A stretch of 64,000 bases of DNA, taken from assembly GCF_003286085.1 (NCBI RefSeq), contig NW_020825288.1:14136001-14200000 (forward strand). The letters are read 5' to 3'. The DNA comes from Drosophila persimilis (Eukaryota > Arthropoda > Insecta > Diptera > Drosophilidae). The position numbers and the translations under genes are program-made. Shown here one piece after another: positions 20,907 through 33,900 of the stretch; positions within the stretch are counted from its first letter, which is position 1; every line of letters begins with the position of its first letter. Under the pieces are notes generated by a model that did not search any database, was not told the DNA's origin, and worked only from the letters and a program-made list of their open reading frames with translations.

Positions 20907-23889
20907 ATGAGCGCCGCAAAGGAGGGAAGAAAGACAGATGGTGGTTCCGAAAGGAGCAGCCGGGCCAGCACAACCGTACTGAAAATAATTGGTGTGGACA
21001 AACTATGCTTGCCAAAAGTCAAGGGCCCGACGACGCGCATGAAGCTTCTCAACGACGTTGCCGCCTCTGCCAAGCCGGAGAAACGTGGTAGCCTTGGTGG
21101 CGCTCGCATTAAAATTCTCAACGAGGAGGCATTGTGCACCCCGAAAGCCGACAAACGCAGCCCCCAAAAGACAGTCAGTCCATCGGGCTCTGTCAAGATA
21201 TTAAACGAGAAGCGAATGGCCCCATCGACGGCTACGGCTGTGGAGACGACAAAGATCAAGACGTCCCCAACCAAACAGAAGAAGAAAATGGACCATTACG
21301 TGCTGCAGGCCGTAAAGGCCGAGAACAGTAAAGTAGACACCACATCCAGTGTTTCCGAGGAGGACGAGAGCATTGCCTTCATCCTGGCCGACGACGAAGA
21401 GGCGGAAGCTGTGGCTGGTCGAGCCAATGACGAGGAGATTGTGGTTTCAAGTGCAGATGAGGACAATGAGGACGATGAGGAGGGCGATACTTCGGTGGAA
21501 CGCACCAGTAGCGGTCAGGGGACGATCAAGGAAATGGTCGAACATGTTTGCGGCAAGTGCTACAAGACGTTCCGTCGCGTGAAGAGCCTGAAGAAGCACT
21601 TGGAATTCTGTCGCTACGACAGTGGCTATCATCTGCGCAAGGCGGAAATGCTCAAGAACCTGGAGAAGATTGAAAAGGATGCTGTGGTGATGGAGAAAAA
21701 GGACATTTGCTTCTGCTGCAGCGAGAGCTACGACACCTTTCATGTGAGTGTTTGCCCGTTACATATGTGATTCAATCAATAATTATCGTCCTCCCCCAGT
21801 TGGGTCACATCAATTGCCCCGATTGTCCAAAGTCATTCAAGACGCAGACCAGCTACGAGCGTCACATCTTCATCACGCACTCGGAGTTCAACACCTATCC
21901 CTGTTCCATTTGCAACGCCAATTTGCGCAGCGCCGCCTTGCTGACGCTGCACGAGGAGCAGCACAAGTCGCGCGGCAAACCGTTTGCCTGTAAGATCTGC
22001 GGCAAGGACTTTACCCGCTCGTATCACCTGAAGCGCCACCAGAAGTACTCGTCCTGCTCGGCCAATGAGAACGATACCATGAGCTGTAAGGTGTGCGATC
22101 GTGTCTTCTATCGCCTCGACAATCTGCGCTCGCATCTGAAGCAACATTTGGGCACACAAGTGGTGAAAAAAGCAGAGTATATGTGCCACACCTGCAAGAA
22201 CTGCTTCTACAGCCTGTCCACGCTGAAGTGTGTAGAGTCCACCCAATATTCAATACTTCTATTCCACTAATTGTCATTATCTTGCAGCATACACATACGC
22301 ACCCACACTGGGGAGAAGCCTTTCGATTGCGATCTGTGCGACAAGAAGTTCTCGGCCTTGGTGGCTCTCAAGAAGCATCGACGCTACCACACCGGCGAGA
22401 AGCCCTACAGCTGCACAGTGGTAAGTGGCAGAAAGTCCATCGTTCCTTTAGCATTCTTTCATTCCCATTTGTCTTACAGTGCAATCAAGCCTTTGCCGTC
22501 AAGGAAGTGCTCAATCGCCACATGAAGCGACACACCGGAGAGCGTCCGCACAAGTGCAACGAGTGCGGCAAGAGCTTCATCCAGGCCACCCAGCTGCGCA
22601 CCCATTCCAAAACCCATATACGTCCCTACACCTGCGATTTGTGTGATGAAAAGTTTAAGACAGAGAAACAGTTAGTAAACCCAGTAATCGGAGTATAAAA
22701 CCACCATTAATTATGCCTTCCAAACCAGACTCGAGCGTCATGTTAAGGAGCACACACGACAGAAGCGCGCCTCTTTCTCTTGCACTGAATGCAAGCGTAC
22801 CTTCCGCACCCCGGCCTTGCTCAAGGAGCACATGGATGCCGGCGATCATTCGCGTAAGCCATTGAACATCTCCTGTCAAATAATTGGCCCATTTACTCTC
22901 TCCTTTGACTTACAGCGAAGTCGCAACGCGCCAAGCGCTCAACCACCAAGGTTATCGAGCGCACAGACTGCGCCATTTGTGACAAGAACTTCGACAGCAC
23001 CGAGACCTTGCGCAAGCATATCCGCTCCGTCCACGAATGCGATCCGGATGACATCTTTGGCGTCGAACCGCCAGCAGCAAAGCGCAGCAAGAAGTCCAAA
23101 AAGTCTGATGACGCAGACGAAGATACAGAGACCGTAGACCTTAATACATCGGCGGGTTCGCTGATTTCCAGCCAAACTGACGGGAATGGCGTTGTGGTCA
23201 GGGAGTTTCTGGTGGACGATGGCACTGCACAGACCATCTTGCTGGAGAACGCAACGTACACCATTCTGCCCCTGGATGGGGGCAACAGCGGCGGCACTGA
23301 ACAGGCGCCCGGAACTGGGAACAATGTCAAGCCGGAGGCCAACAAAAGTGAGTCGAAGAAAGCGGCGGCTACCCCGGTTGTCAAGAAGGAGCAGCGAAAA
23401 TCCCTGGCGGCCAGCTTGGCCGCAGCTATTGCGGACAACATGGAGGAGCCGACAAGTGACGATGACTTCAGCGGCGACGTACTCACCGAATCCGACCTGA
23501 AGCTCAAGGAGAATGTGGGCAAACTGATTGACATGCTGGTCGATCCGCACGTCCTCAAGAAGTACGGCTGGCCCAACACCTCCGAGGAGACAATGCTATG
23601 CAAGGTGATCGAGAACTGTGGCCACGATCTGAGCAAGGATGAGGAGAACTACTCCGAGCTGGAATACGGCGATCGTATGCGCGAATATTGCAAGCTTCTC
23701 TTCACTGTGGTCATCCACAACGAATCTATTCGGTCCCTGCTCAACAATTTCCCCATCGACGATGTCATCGAGTATGTCCTGGGCGACGAGGACCAGGACG
23801 AAGAGGAGGAGGATGGCAAGCAAAAAGACAGTGATGCTGCGTCCGACCACAAGTCGGAAACCGCAGAGACCCCAGCTGATAAGGAATAG
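20907..23889 (+). CDS. su(Hw): suppressor of Hairy-wing, zinc-finger insulator protein
   Basis: Six coding exons, 20907..21743, 21800..22227, 22288..22420, 22480..22670, 22729..22853 and 22916..23889, give 895 residues. The N-terminus has repeated KILNE-like blocks ([35 protein letters not shown]), then a long acidic stretch ([11 protein letters not shown]). About twelve zinc fingers run from residue 214 (CGKCYKTF) to about 612 (CAICDKNF), several with TGEKP-type linkers. Introns cut through the finger array. The C-terminal half has an acidic region and a helical, leucine-rich segment ([20 protein letters not shown]), the part that contacts Mod(mdg4) in D. melanogaster. The protein binds gypsy-type insulators and recruits CP190. 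It is slightly shorter than the 941-residue melanogaster protein. Confidence 0.97.
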
Positions 23890-24199
23890 GGAGCATGAAA
23901 CACCTTAATTTTAGATAAAGTTATACTTTTTGTTTCACTTTCGGTTCAAACACCAAGTGACCTTAGAAATGAATGCATCCTTTCCGCCTGTTTATTTGCT
24001 AGGTGCATCCTAAACGACTTATACACAAAAAAAAAAACACCCTTGCTGAAGAATGTTGAAGATATTTTAGTTATTTTTATATCATATTTACACATTACAC
24101 ATACTACTAAACTATATCCATGCGGGACATCCTATCCAACTATTTTTGATAGAAACATATTAAACACAATTATTAACGATGTACTTTCTTGCTTCTTCT
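23890..24199. other. convergent 3' ends of su(Hw) and IFT54
   Basis: A 310-base AT-rich spacer between two convergent stop codons. It has an A run near 24027-24038. No coding or repeat signal was seen. Confidence 0.5.
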
Positions 24200-26302
24200 T
24201 CATTGTTCCATCAGCATCTTGAGGATGCGCGCATTGTTTTGGAGAATCTTCTGGCGACTCTCGTCGATGAGCTCCTCGTACTCCACAATACTGGCATCGA
24301 TCTGCATCAGTTGATCCTTCATGGGCTCTGTGGCGGAGGCAGTGTGGCTCCTCTCGCGCTTCAGTTCTGTGGCTGCCTGTGTGTAGGTGTCGCGCCACAT
24401 CGTCAGCTCTAGCTGCATGGCATCAATGTCCTCGGGTATGAAGTCCATCAGCTTACCGAGAGGATTCACCGCCTTGGTTAGGCTCTGTATGAGATCGCGC
24501 AGATCGTTCACCTGCCGTGCTGAACTCTGACGGGTGCCCTGATTGGGCTGAGTGGCTGGCTGCTCCGCCTCGGCAGTCTGTTGCACGAGCTCCTTTTGGG
24601 TTTCCAGGATCTGCTGCACCAACCGACCCTGTGCATCGAGCTGACCCTCCAGCAGCGGCTCCTCTGCAGCGCCCTTCTCAATGTCGTGGGCGTTGGCGTC
24701 TTCGATGATCACCAGATTCTCCCCGTCATCGTCCAGGTCCCCGAAAGTCTCCAGCTTCACATTGATGCCGGACATCTTAAGCTGATCGTTGGGCTGCAGC
24801 ACAATCTCCACATTGCGACGCCGCGGGGCGCCGGGACGAGCGGAGGCTGGCCGAGCACTTGGCGGCCGCAACGAAGTGCGTGGCCGCTGATTGGTCTCCT
24901 TGGAGTTCTCCCGTGTCAGGGGAGCCGCCACTGGCCTGCCATCCTGGTTGTTGTTGGAGTCTGCCTGTTGGCTCGGTTCTGGCTGCTGCTGCTGCTGCGT
25001 CTTGACCTCATTCGAGGCCGGCTGTTCTGGTTCTGCTTGGACCTGCCTCTGACTGGCACTCGAGCGTCGGCTTTTGCTGGATGATTTGCGACTCTCTGAT
25101 TCAGTTGGGGGCGCTGTCAGATTGGTTTCCGCAGCAGGCTCAGCTACCGCTTCCTTGGATACTTTTGGAGATGAGGATGGCGATGATTTCTTGGGTGCAA
25201 CTTCGGGCGATGCCTTTTTGGGTGCAACTTCAGGGGATGCCTTTTTGGGTGCAACTTCAGGTGATGCCTTTTTGGGTGCAACTTCAGGGGATCCTTTTTT
25301 GGGTACAGATTCAGGTGACGATTTCTTGGGTACAACATCAGGTGATGCTTTCATGGGTACAGCCTCTGGAGATGCTTTTTTGGGTACAGCTTCGGGGGAT
25401 GGCTTCTTGGCGACCGCCACGGGCACGGGGGACATCGTATCGCTCTCAGTTGAACCCTGCCCCTTGGCCTTCGCCTTTTGCTTCACTGGCGATGGGCTCT
25501 TCTGCTTGGTACCCTGCCGACTGGGCTTGGCGTCACCAACAGTCGCTTTGGTCCTTTTCTGAGTTGCTTTTTCCTTTTCCGTTGGCGTAACGCCGGATGC
25601 CAGGGCCTGGGTGGCCTTGCGCAGCTTCTGTTCTTGGGGCGAGACGCGCTTTTCCTTGACTCGCTTTGGCTCCTCTTCCTTGCCAGCAGGTGAGGTTTGC
25701 TTGCTGGAGGGTTTGGGCTCCTTTTTGGGCTTTTCCTTGGCCGGTTTGCTGGTGGCAGCGGCAGTGGCAGCCACCAACACCTGCTCGACAGCCTTCTGCC
25801 AGTCCAAGCTCTGCTCAGCCACACTGGCCATAGCCTGGAGCAGCTCGTTGGTTAGCTCGGGCTCTTGCCCAGCCACTATCTTGGAGGTGCGCACCTTGAG
25901 GTCCTTTTTCGTTGTTAGTTCTGTGGATGAGACGTGAGTCAGTCAATAGCTTTGGGGGCCCTTCTTTTCCCCATGACTCACTGATCGCATCGATCATCTT
26001 TTGCAGGAATCGTGTCTTGGCCTCGCGGTCTCCTATGTTTTCGAACTGTTGCTCCTCAGTCGTGTACAAGCCCTCAAAGTTGCCCGTCTGCTTGATGAAC
26101 TGCCAAGAGAAGGAGTCTTGAGACTGAAGGAGTGATGGGACTGGAAGGGTGGGTATCTACTCACCGAATTGAACACGTCCATTAGAAAGCGAAAGGGTGG
26201 CTTCTTCAGCAGCTTCTCCGTGAGTGGGGGCTTCTTAATATACTTACCCAAGGCCGTTTGGGTGGCCTTGATAATGGCATCCAGTTCTTGATCCGACGAC
26301 AT
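24200..26302 (-). CDS. IFT54: intraflagellar transport protein IFT54 (TRAF3IP1/MIP-T3 homologue)
   Basis: Three exons, 26302..26165, 26099..25982 and 25920..24200, give 658 residues. The N-terminal calponin-homology-like domain is recognisable by [34 protein letters not shown] and [16 protein letters not shown], all conserved in TRAF3IP1. A Lys/Glu/Pro-rich middle contains about nine copies of a nine-residue unit (KKASPEVAP; 25163-25410). The C-terminus is a coiled coil ending [13 protein letters not shown], the IFT20-binding part in other animals. IFT54 is an IFT-B peripheral subunit that carries tubulin and kinesin-II in cilia. In flies it is needed only in sensory neurons and perhaps sperm. 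An RFX X-box lies 78 bases upstream, which supports the ciliary assignment. Confidence 0.93.
25163..25410 (-). repeat. 27-bp coding minisatellite in IFT54
   Basis: Nearly identical 27-base units encode the repeat KKASPEVAP and variants ([16 protein letters not shown]). The central four copies are almost identical, which suggests recent expansion. Confidence 0.85.
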
Positions 26303-26379
26303 CTTCTGTGCGTTTCTTCCTTTCTATTACAAATTTTCTAATGTTTTTCCCGACTGCTGTTTGTTGTGCCCCGGTCACG

Positions 26380-26393
26380 GTTGTCCTGACAAC
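26380..26393. promoter_or_regulatory. RFX X-box upstream of IFT54
   Basis: GTTGTCCTGACAAC is a perfect inverted repeat with a two-base spacer. It fits the fly X-box consensus GYTRYY-N1-3-RRHRAC. It lies 78 bases from the IFT54 start codon, the usual distance for Rfx-controlled ciliary genes. Confidence 0.85.
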
Positions 26394-28041
26394 CAGTTAA
26401 CCCATGAACCGAGCAGTCATGCGCATGCTCCTGGACTAGGAAATTCCTTTGGTGAATAGAAACTCTAATGGGATCCTGGATCGTTAAGGCCAGGGACCGT
26501 AGGGATTATTTAATTATAGTCGAGCAGAGCAAAAAATATACGGCAATGCAATTATTGGCTGGCTGTCACATGCTCTTGCTTGACGGGGTGCTGGCGTCAC
26601 CGATCATATATGTATGTATGTAAAAGGACGCCGATGGCAACGAAACGAGGCAGTGTGTTAGCGATCATGGTAAGAAGCAGTCCGTAAAGGAGTTTTTGAA
26701 GAGAGACAACGGTGAAGTCGCAGAGTCGAAGGACTAGAGCCTCAAGGAAGCAGTCAAGGGCTGGCCTGTTCAAGGGATCCGCCGGCAGCGGCGATTCGCC
26801 AGTAGAAAGGAAGTAGAAAGGGAGAAGGAAGAACCACTCGCTGGAGGAAAAGGCGGAAAAAGGTGATCGGTAAGAGGTTGAGAAGAGGCCGAAAATTGAG
26901 AGGCTTTGAGGTTAGGGTAGGAGCCACGATGTCCAGGGTGATAGCGGGTCAGTTCACGTAAGGTCTCAGCGGATCTGAGGTATCAGAGTCATTAGTCGTA
27001 GTGGTAGTGGAACTGAGAGCGGATGTGTTGGAAGACTAACTCATCGCTCTGGAAGAGAGAAGAGCTTCAGAAGGCCATCGGTCAATTTATTTCGGAATTT
27101 CTCTATATTCCGGATACTCGAAATAAGAGTTAAAAAAAATTTAATGCAAAAAAATAATGGTAATAAAACTGTATCATGTTCCAGCATATATATTGTGGAC
27201 CACGAGGCGACTCTAGTTGAATTCTAGTTGCGATTAAAACTTTTGGTTTTGTTCCAGCACAATTCTCACTTTATTACGATACTTTATAAAATGTTCTCTC
27301 TCTCTGTCTCATACACAACGCGACTTGGCTCAGATATGAATGGGTTTCGTAGAGGATTGCACAAAGATTGGTATAGATTTTGCAGTTGCGGTTTTTAATA
27401 CTCTTTCGAAAGCTAACGAATAAATTACATTTACACAGTAGTTATTATGTGGTTATAGCATTAGGGCCAATTTCTCGATCAGCGTAGCCAAAACGGAGCA
27501 GCAGACAGACTATATACAATTAACATTAATAATTCTCATAACTAAAATTATACACAGTGCGATATTAAAGCTAAAGTCGTACACAAAAGAATATAAACAT
27601 AATTGGGTAGGAGCAGGAGGGGTGGGGTATGGGGTATAGGGTATAGGGTATAGACAGAAGGGGGCAGGTCAGACCTTGCAAGCAAATTGGCGGCAATTAC
27701 GAAGGGCTGACACAATTTAAGATCAAAATACAACATGGACAACAAAAGGGCCTTGTCATCGCACTACAGGTTTGTATAGCGCAGCGCTACGATTAGTTCT
27801 AGTTATGCTTTATCGTAGTATATATAGTAATAGGTATACGGTATAAGGTATTAGGTATAGAGTAGGGTAAGGTATGTGTACTGCTTGTCGATATAGATAA
27901 CATTCATATATAGTACGTATATTACATTTAGAGTACGCTGCATTCCGTGCGCGGCAATTAAAAACAATTTGTAAAATTAACTCTCAGTTGAATTTAGGCC
28001 AGTCTCAATCCCAGCGACTGCTGCTGCTGCAGCTGCAGCTG
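26394..28041. other. spacer between IFT54 and the LysM gene; possible element remnant
   Basis: 26600-27110 is GA-rich, unlike its flanks, and might be part of an LTR or an old element, but no terminal repeats were found. 27616-27650 and 27830-27885 are GGTATA-type simple repeats. About 27.2-28.04 kb should hold the 3' UTR of the LysM gene. No coding frame is supported. Confidence 0.35.
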
Positions 28042-29910
28042 CTACAACTCAAAGAAGTCATCCTGCTGCTTCTCGAGACGCTTCAGCGAGTTTTGAACGC
28101 GACGCGTTTGGGTTGTGTTCAACAGCTGCGCCGTGTCCGAGTTCCCGCTGCCCGTCGAACTGTGTCGCTGGTAATGGGGCGGACGTTCATTGCTGTTCTT
28201 GTAGGAGTTGTTTAGCGGATTGCGGCGCTGTGGAAACACATCAGCACTGGCGCTGATGCAGATATCCGCATCACTCTGACTGCTGACCAGGCTGCAAAGG
28301 AGAAACGAAACCAAAGGAATCAGTATGGAAGTCAATATGGAAAGGTCTATAATCTGTTGGCTTACTCCTTGGAACGCTCCACATATTTGCGCGACTCGGA
28401 AATGGTGTTGTCGATCTTATTGAGGAAGTCGTTCATGCACTTGCGGTTCTCCTCCTCGGGCGTCATGGCCGCCACCGAGTCCAGGGACTTGCTCTGCTTG
28501 CTGCCGCACGCACTGTGATTGTTCATCATGGCCGGATCCTCGTCGCTGGCCTGCACCAGCAGCTCGCCAGCAATCGAGTATGGACGTTGCGGTTGCTGCT
28601 GTGTGCTAGAGCGCACGCTCGCTGCGGAGCCGCTTGTGTTGCAGCTGCTGCTGCTGCCTCCATTGCTGCTACTGCCACTGCCACTGCTGCCGCTGCTGCC
28701 ACTGCTACTGCTGCTGCTGTTCATGAAGTTGTTGGCTTGCACCAGGTTATTGGCATTCTGCTGCGCCTCGCGCTGCACATTTACATCGGGTGTGCCCGGA
28801 GGTGTGGCCAGGACATCAAACGCAGCGATTGAATCGACGCCGCCCACCTGCGGATAGTAGGGCGAGTTCTTCTCGACGGGCACCAGCAGGAATTGACGCA
28901 AGAACAGGCTGTCCGAGGCAAAGAGCCGGTTAGCGCGGCGTATTTGTTCCGTCTGAAACACGATAGATATGTGGACATATTAGTATCACTCAATCCACTC
29001 AATTATTGGCAATTGCATCAACGACAGCTGATTGATTGATTGATCGATCGATCGGCGGTACGCTTGATGGATGCCTACTGCTAATCGTATGGATGCGCTG
29101 TCTTTTCTGTCCGCCTGCATATACGGACAATGGTGTCAAGTCAAGTCAAGCCGAGTCCACTGGCTCTTTGGGGCTGTACAACAATTATTATGATGGCTCT
29201 AATCATTAGAGATGCTCTGGGCCTCAGTACTAGCTAAATATTGTCCCAGTTGCTGGCCAAACAGCTCAGTTCCCATTGTGGACATAAATCATATGCAGCA
29301 ATCTGTCAAGTCGAGAATTTCTAAAACATTTGGCTGCAGTATGCCCAGCGATAACGCGGCTGATAAATATCTAGACACCTGCCAGTCCCTTTCCTCGTGT
29401 CTGTCTGACTTTCTGTCCTGTTTTGTTTGCCCAGTCGCTAGACGACTTATCACATCTCCCACATGTGCTGCTCCTACAGGTGTGCTGTTGTGCTGGCGTG
29501 GAGGGTGTTGTTCGCTCGTAAATTAGACGAACCGAACTATGGCACGGCACTGAGTGAAGGAAGGGACCCACTCGCAGACATTGAGTGGGTTGCTGTTGCT
29601 GTGGAGTTGCTGGGGCAACATTGCGATTATTAAATCAATAAAAATCTAATTTCATGGAGTTGCCATTTAAAATTTAAAGGTCTTGCGTGACCACAACGGC
29701 ATGTGGGTCATCCCTTGGTTCGTAGGAACTTACCGTGCAGCCATATTTCAGAGCTATACCCTGCAGTGTGTCCGTCTTCTCAACGATGTGCCGTATAAGG
29801 GTCTCGTTGTTCCGCATGCTGTTGCAGCAGGTGCTGCCGTAGCGCTTGAGGGTGCGCGAGGAGTCGCGTATTGATTGCTTCTCGTTGAACATGAATTCCG
29901 TGTCATCCAT
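28042..29910 (-). CDS. LysM domain protein (LYSMD1/2-like)
   Basis: Coding exons 29910..29734, 28952..28366 and 28291..28042 join in frame to 337 residues. The LysM domain crosses the first junction. It runs from IRHIVEKTDTLQGIALKYGCT to TEQIRRANRLFASDSLFLRQFLLVPV, the standard betaLysM pattern with DTL..IA..Y. and I..AN.L. A serine/glycine-rich stretch follows (SSSGSSGSSGS), then TPEEENRKCMNDFLNKIDNTISESRKYVE and a basic tail ending QQDDFFEL. Eukaryotic intracellular LYSMD proteins have no settled function; peptidoglycan binding is not implied. Exon 2 continues upstream in frame to its acceptor at 29931, so a longer N-terminus from a distal exon is possible (see 36842-36953). A motif 1 promoter at 30491 could drive the short form. 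Confidence 0.88.
28953..29733 (-). other. intron of the LysM gene
   Basis: A 781-base intron between the two halves of the LysM domain. Contains GATTGATTGATTGATCGATC-type simple sequence at 29028-29052. No other feature was seen. Confidence 0.6.
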
Positions 29911-30359
29911 ATCTGGCACGATCTCTTGAAACTGCAAGAATAGACAAAGGCATAACGGGGTTTAGAAAGTTGCATTTATTTTCGATTCTGATGTGATGTC
30001 ATGGCCACAACGTAACACCCATCCCACACCCCCTACCACACACCCACACACACTGCTATGTACATCGACTAGTATGTGATTTGGAGTGCCACCGATTTCC
30101 GCCTTAATTAATTTGTGCACTCACCCGAGGGCGCTCCTAGGCGCCTATGCAACACCCCGGACGGTGTCAAGCGGTAACTGTTACTCCAGCCCCACACTGC
30201 CGAACGAACCCACACAGCTGCAGTCCCCTCCCCCGTCCAGAGACCACCTCCAAAGCAACTTTTCAAATACGAACCACAGAAGCCCAACGCCTTTTACTTT
30301 TCACTGGCCTCCCTCTCTCCGCTGGCAGCACTTTCAATTTTGCAAATTCGCGACGTTAT

Positions 30360-30501
30360 TTACCCAGCTAGATACATACGTATGACGAAAGCACACGCGT
30401 CGACTCTTTGTGCCGTCCCATATATAGTAATTTTTTGTAAATTTGCTGTGATTTTCTGCTTTCTGTTTACTACGTGTTTACACTTACAGCCAGTGTGACC
30501 C
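30360..30501 (-). promoter_or_regulatory. internal promoter and non-coding first exon of the LysM gene
   Basis: On the minus strand, GGTCACACTG at 30500-30491 (motif 1) follows a CGGTGTATTTT element at 30513-30503. About 120 bases downstream the sequence AGCTGG-GTAAAT is a usable donor that could splice to the acceptor at 29932. This would give a short leader before the ATG at 29910. Confidence 0.55.
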
Positions 30502-30639
30502 TCAAAATACACCGTAAATATAGCGATGAGAAAAACGAACTTAGCCCACTCAACCCCCCCGCATTTAAGCAGGTGAGCTACGGAAAAAAATACGGTTTGT
30601 AGGTTATTCTTGTAGATCCATCTTACCCATCTTCTTTCC

Positions 30640-30960
30640 TAACTAAAAGACAAGGATATCTATCAGCTGAACTGCGCTAGTGTCCGTCCAGTTTCACCAT
30701 TTTCGTGGAGTGTTTTTTAACAATGGTCCACAATGGGTTAATCCTTCTCTGCCCATGATTGGCAACCATTTTCCTCGATTTTGATCTTCGGTCGAATATT
30801 ACTGACTAGCTAGAACCCTCAACCGTGAACACATAATTTCATCCGCTAGGTGCATCAATTTCCTACAAGATGTGCTAGATTTAAGGCCTCTTTTTTGTTT
30901 AAACAAAAGAGGGCAATAAAAAAACAAATGCACATCGAAGCGTAATGACGGTGCTGCCAC
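30640..30960. repeat. dispersed repeat copy
   Basis: Matches 9540-9740 over several blocks (AACTGCGCTA, ACAATGGTC, TCTCTG, CCTCGATTTTGAT, GAATATTAC, TTTCCTACAAGAT). It also carries the GACTAGCTAGAACCCTCAACC block also seen at 13480-13520. Confidence 0.65.
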
Positions 30961-33900
30961 ATGTCAGCAAAGATGGCGCGCTTTTGAATTGGCAGTGGTC
31001 AGTGCGCGCGCGTTGTTATTGTTGCCTTTGTCTCAAAAACAGACTTTGTTGCTAATTGTCTTTGGCTGTGGTTGCTGTGGGTAACTTTTTCACGTGATCC
31101 GCCGCCGTCTACGTAAACGTCTTTTAATGTATTGTATATATTTAGTCAGGTTCGAACCTGTTTGAACAAAGCAAGTCAGCCAACAACAGAGCACAGCTGC
31201 TGATGGTGCTGCTGCTACTGCCGTTGAGCCTGCTGCTGCAGCAAATATTGAAATTAGTGGACGACGTGCCGGCGATTGTTAATTAACATGTGACTGTATT
31301 TCTAACTGATATCTGAGCCCCAGCGTATGCGCAATATTTGTGCATTATTGCAGCTGCCATGGCCTGGCCCAGACCGGCTGTGGGCAATTACTTCCTTGGG
31401 CAACTATTTGCATTACGATTTGCCAGCGGTAGCTGGAGCCTGCTGGCTGTTAAGGTCAACAGCAACAAGTTGCACTTAGCTCTGCTCAAATGTTTCTTGT
31501 CTGCAGCTCTCTGTTTGTGCTCACACTCTTATTTATGTTTGGCAAATATTTTGCTGATAAGCTTTACCGATAACACCCGCTCACACACTCTCAGCTCTGC
31601 CTGCCCCCTATCTGATTGTATCTCGACGATCTAATACAAAAGAGGCGCGAAATTAAACGAATAGAAAACGGTCATTGACATGCTTTGACATGCTATGCCA
31701 CTCGTTTTAAGGGGGGGGGAAGGGGGAAGGGTTGCAAGGGGACTCCCTCGGTGAAAGCACTCTTCAAATTTGTAATTCCAGGCACAATAAACCATACACA
31801 CCTGAGTAATGATCACAACACGAGCACACGTCTGCCTCTACCTCTGTTTCGAGGGGATATCTTTTATTATTTTTTGCGTTTATTGATGCAAAAATTAATG
31901 TTAAATGGCACTTTTGGCACATTGGCTCTAAAAGAAGCCGCCTGTAAATCTCCGCTCAGACAGTGCGATCTTCGATGCTAAAATTAAAACATCAGACATG
32001 CTTCGGTGGCTCCTCAGTGCGTCTGAGTCACTCGCGGGGGGAGGGGGGTAACAAACCATTGTCCAAGAATGACTTTAGACGGAGGGGGGGGCGGGAGATC
32101 GGAGCCATAAATTAGCCACAGACTGTGTCAGAGCAACTAAATTGTGAGCTCATAAATATAATGATATCGCTTCTAATCTATTTCAATTTGTTGCTTTTCA
32201 ACGAGTAGCTAGCTGCTCGCGCAGCTGGCTCAAATTTATGGAATTGTGCAAGCGCACAAAAATTATAACCGAAGGTTAAACTTAAGTAACCAAACGAATA
32301 GACAGAGAGACAGTCAGCCGGCTGCCACTATCTTTAGTATTAATTAAAACTTCCAAATAGGGAAATTGCAAATTGATAAACACAGCAACAGAACACATCA
32401 GTACAAATCAGAGACAGCCAAAAACAATTTGTACTACGTGACTGAGAAATAAGAAGCTCCAAATATCTATTCAGATATTTCGTGTGTCTGGGAGGCATTC
32501 CCCGCGACACTATCTGGAGCATTGGTTAATGGCGGAAAATACTGGAAAAGAGAATTCTTTGTAGACACGATACGCCGGGAGACTCGTGATTTCTTGCGAA
32601 TTTCGTGTCACTTGTTAATAAATATTGACCTTAAGATAGATGTGGCTCTTGCAGATGATTCAGACACTGCTAACACACCCATTATATGTTGGGTCGTGAC
32701 TGTTCTGCAGATAGTGATTTCCTATCAAAGTGTAAACACTACCTACCCATCATCACTCTTCTTTGAGGCTACCAATCCTTGTCACAAATACCGCGAAAAG
32801 CACATCCTTTCATGTCACTCAACAGCCCGCCCGGCCGACCATGCACTCATTTGCTTATCAGGGTATTAGCTGGAAAGTCCCTAAAGAATTTCGACTTTGT
32901 AATACCCCCGGGCTCTGGGGTCTTAAAGTGTCCGCGTCAAGTGTTCCGAGTCTTAAGGGGTCTTTTCATTCAAGTTTATTTATATTTCTTGATAAATTTA
33001 ATGGATGGGCTGAGCTCTTCTTCGTTCAGTCGTTGCCTGGTAAATGCCTCAAGTTGTTGCCTGATTTTGTGGCTAGCTAAGGTGTCTAGCCGCCTGTTGA
33101 CTCCCCCTTGACCAAGGCCAAGTGCAGTGAATACAGTCTGTCATTCAGTAACAACAATTATTGATTGTATTTCCCATAATATCTAAGATTTTTGTTGTTT
33201 GTCCTACGTGCACTTCACTACGTATACTAGTGGGTATTCATCAACGTGACATTTTATGATATTCAAAAAAAAGAGCTCATACTAGAGAAATGCATAAGAA
33301 TGCTGTCCATGACAGTGGTTGCACCCTGTAATCAGTTGGAGTGGAAATTGGAATCACTTTAACTCAGTTTTTGGACCCTCAGGGTTTCCATATTTCATGA
33401 TCACAAATATACCCGACTAATAGGTATGCAATAAGACTCTACACGTGTACTTTTTCCTTCTGGGGTACAAAGCTATTCAAGTGGAATACAGAAAGAGTCT
33501 TTCTTTTGGAATTCCCAAGATAAAAGAGTCCCGTCCCAGTCCAGATACTCATTATTAAGCGATCCACAGAGATGCTGTCATCAGTGGGAACTTCCGCACA
33601 GGCAGTAATGAGGCTTCTCTTCCGTCATGTACTCGTTTGCACCAGAAACAACATCCAGTGTATTATGGACTCTCTTTTTCTGTGTCTTGTGTGGCTAATA
33701 AGCCCGGGGTTTTATAAAGTTTCCGTGAGTTTTTGTGGTTTTTGCGGTAGATACGACACCGATTTGTCATACAAAATATTCCCTAGAGAGCACACGACTA
33801 GTCTAGTACAAATTAAGATCGGGTACAAGAACCCTTGAGACTGAGACGGAGACTGAGACTATAGAGACTGTCGCGTTTTCAAGTTTTTGTTGTTGTGTTC

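Noticed and set aside
26600-27110. Possible solo LTR or retroelement leader upstream of IFT54
   Set aside because: Composition differs from the flanks, but no terminal repeats, primer-binding site or target duplication were seen.
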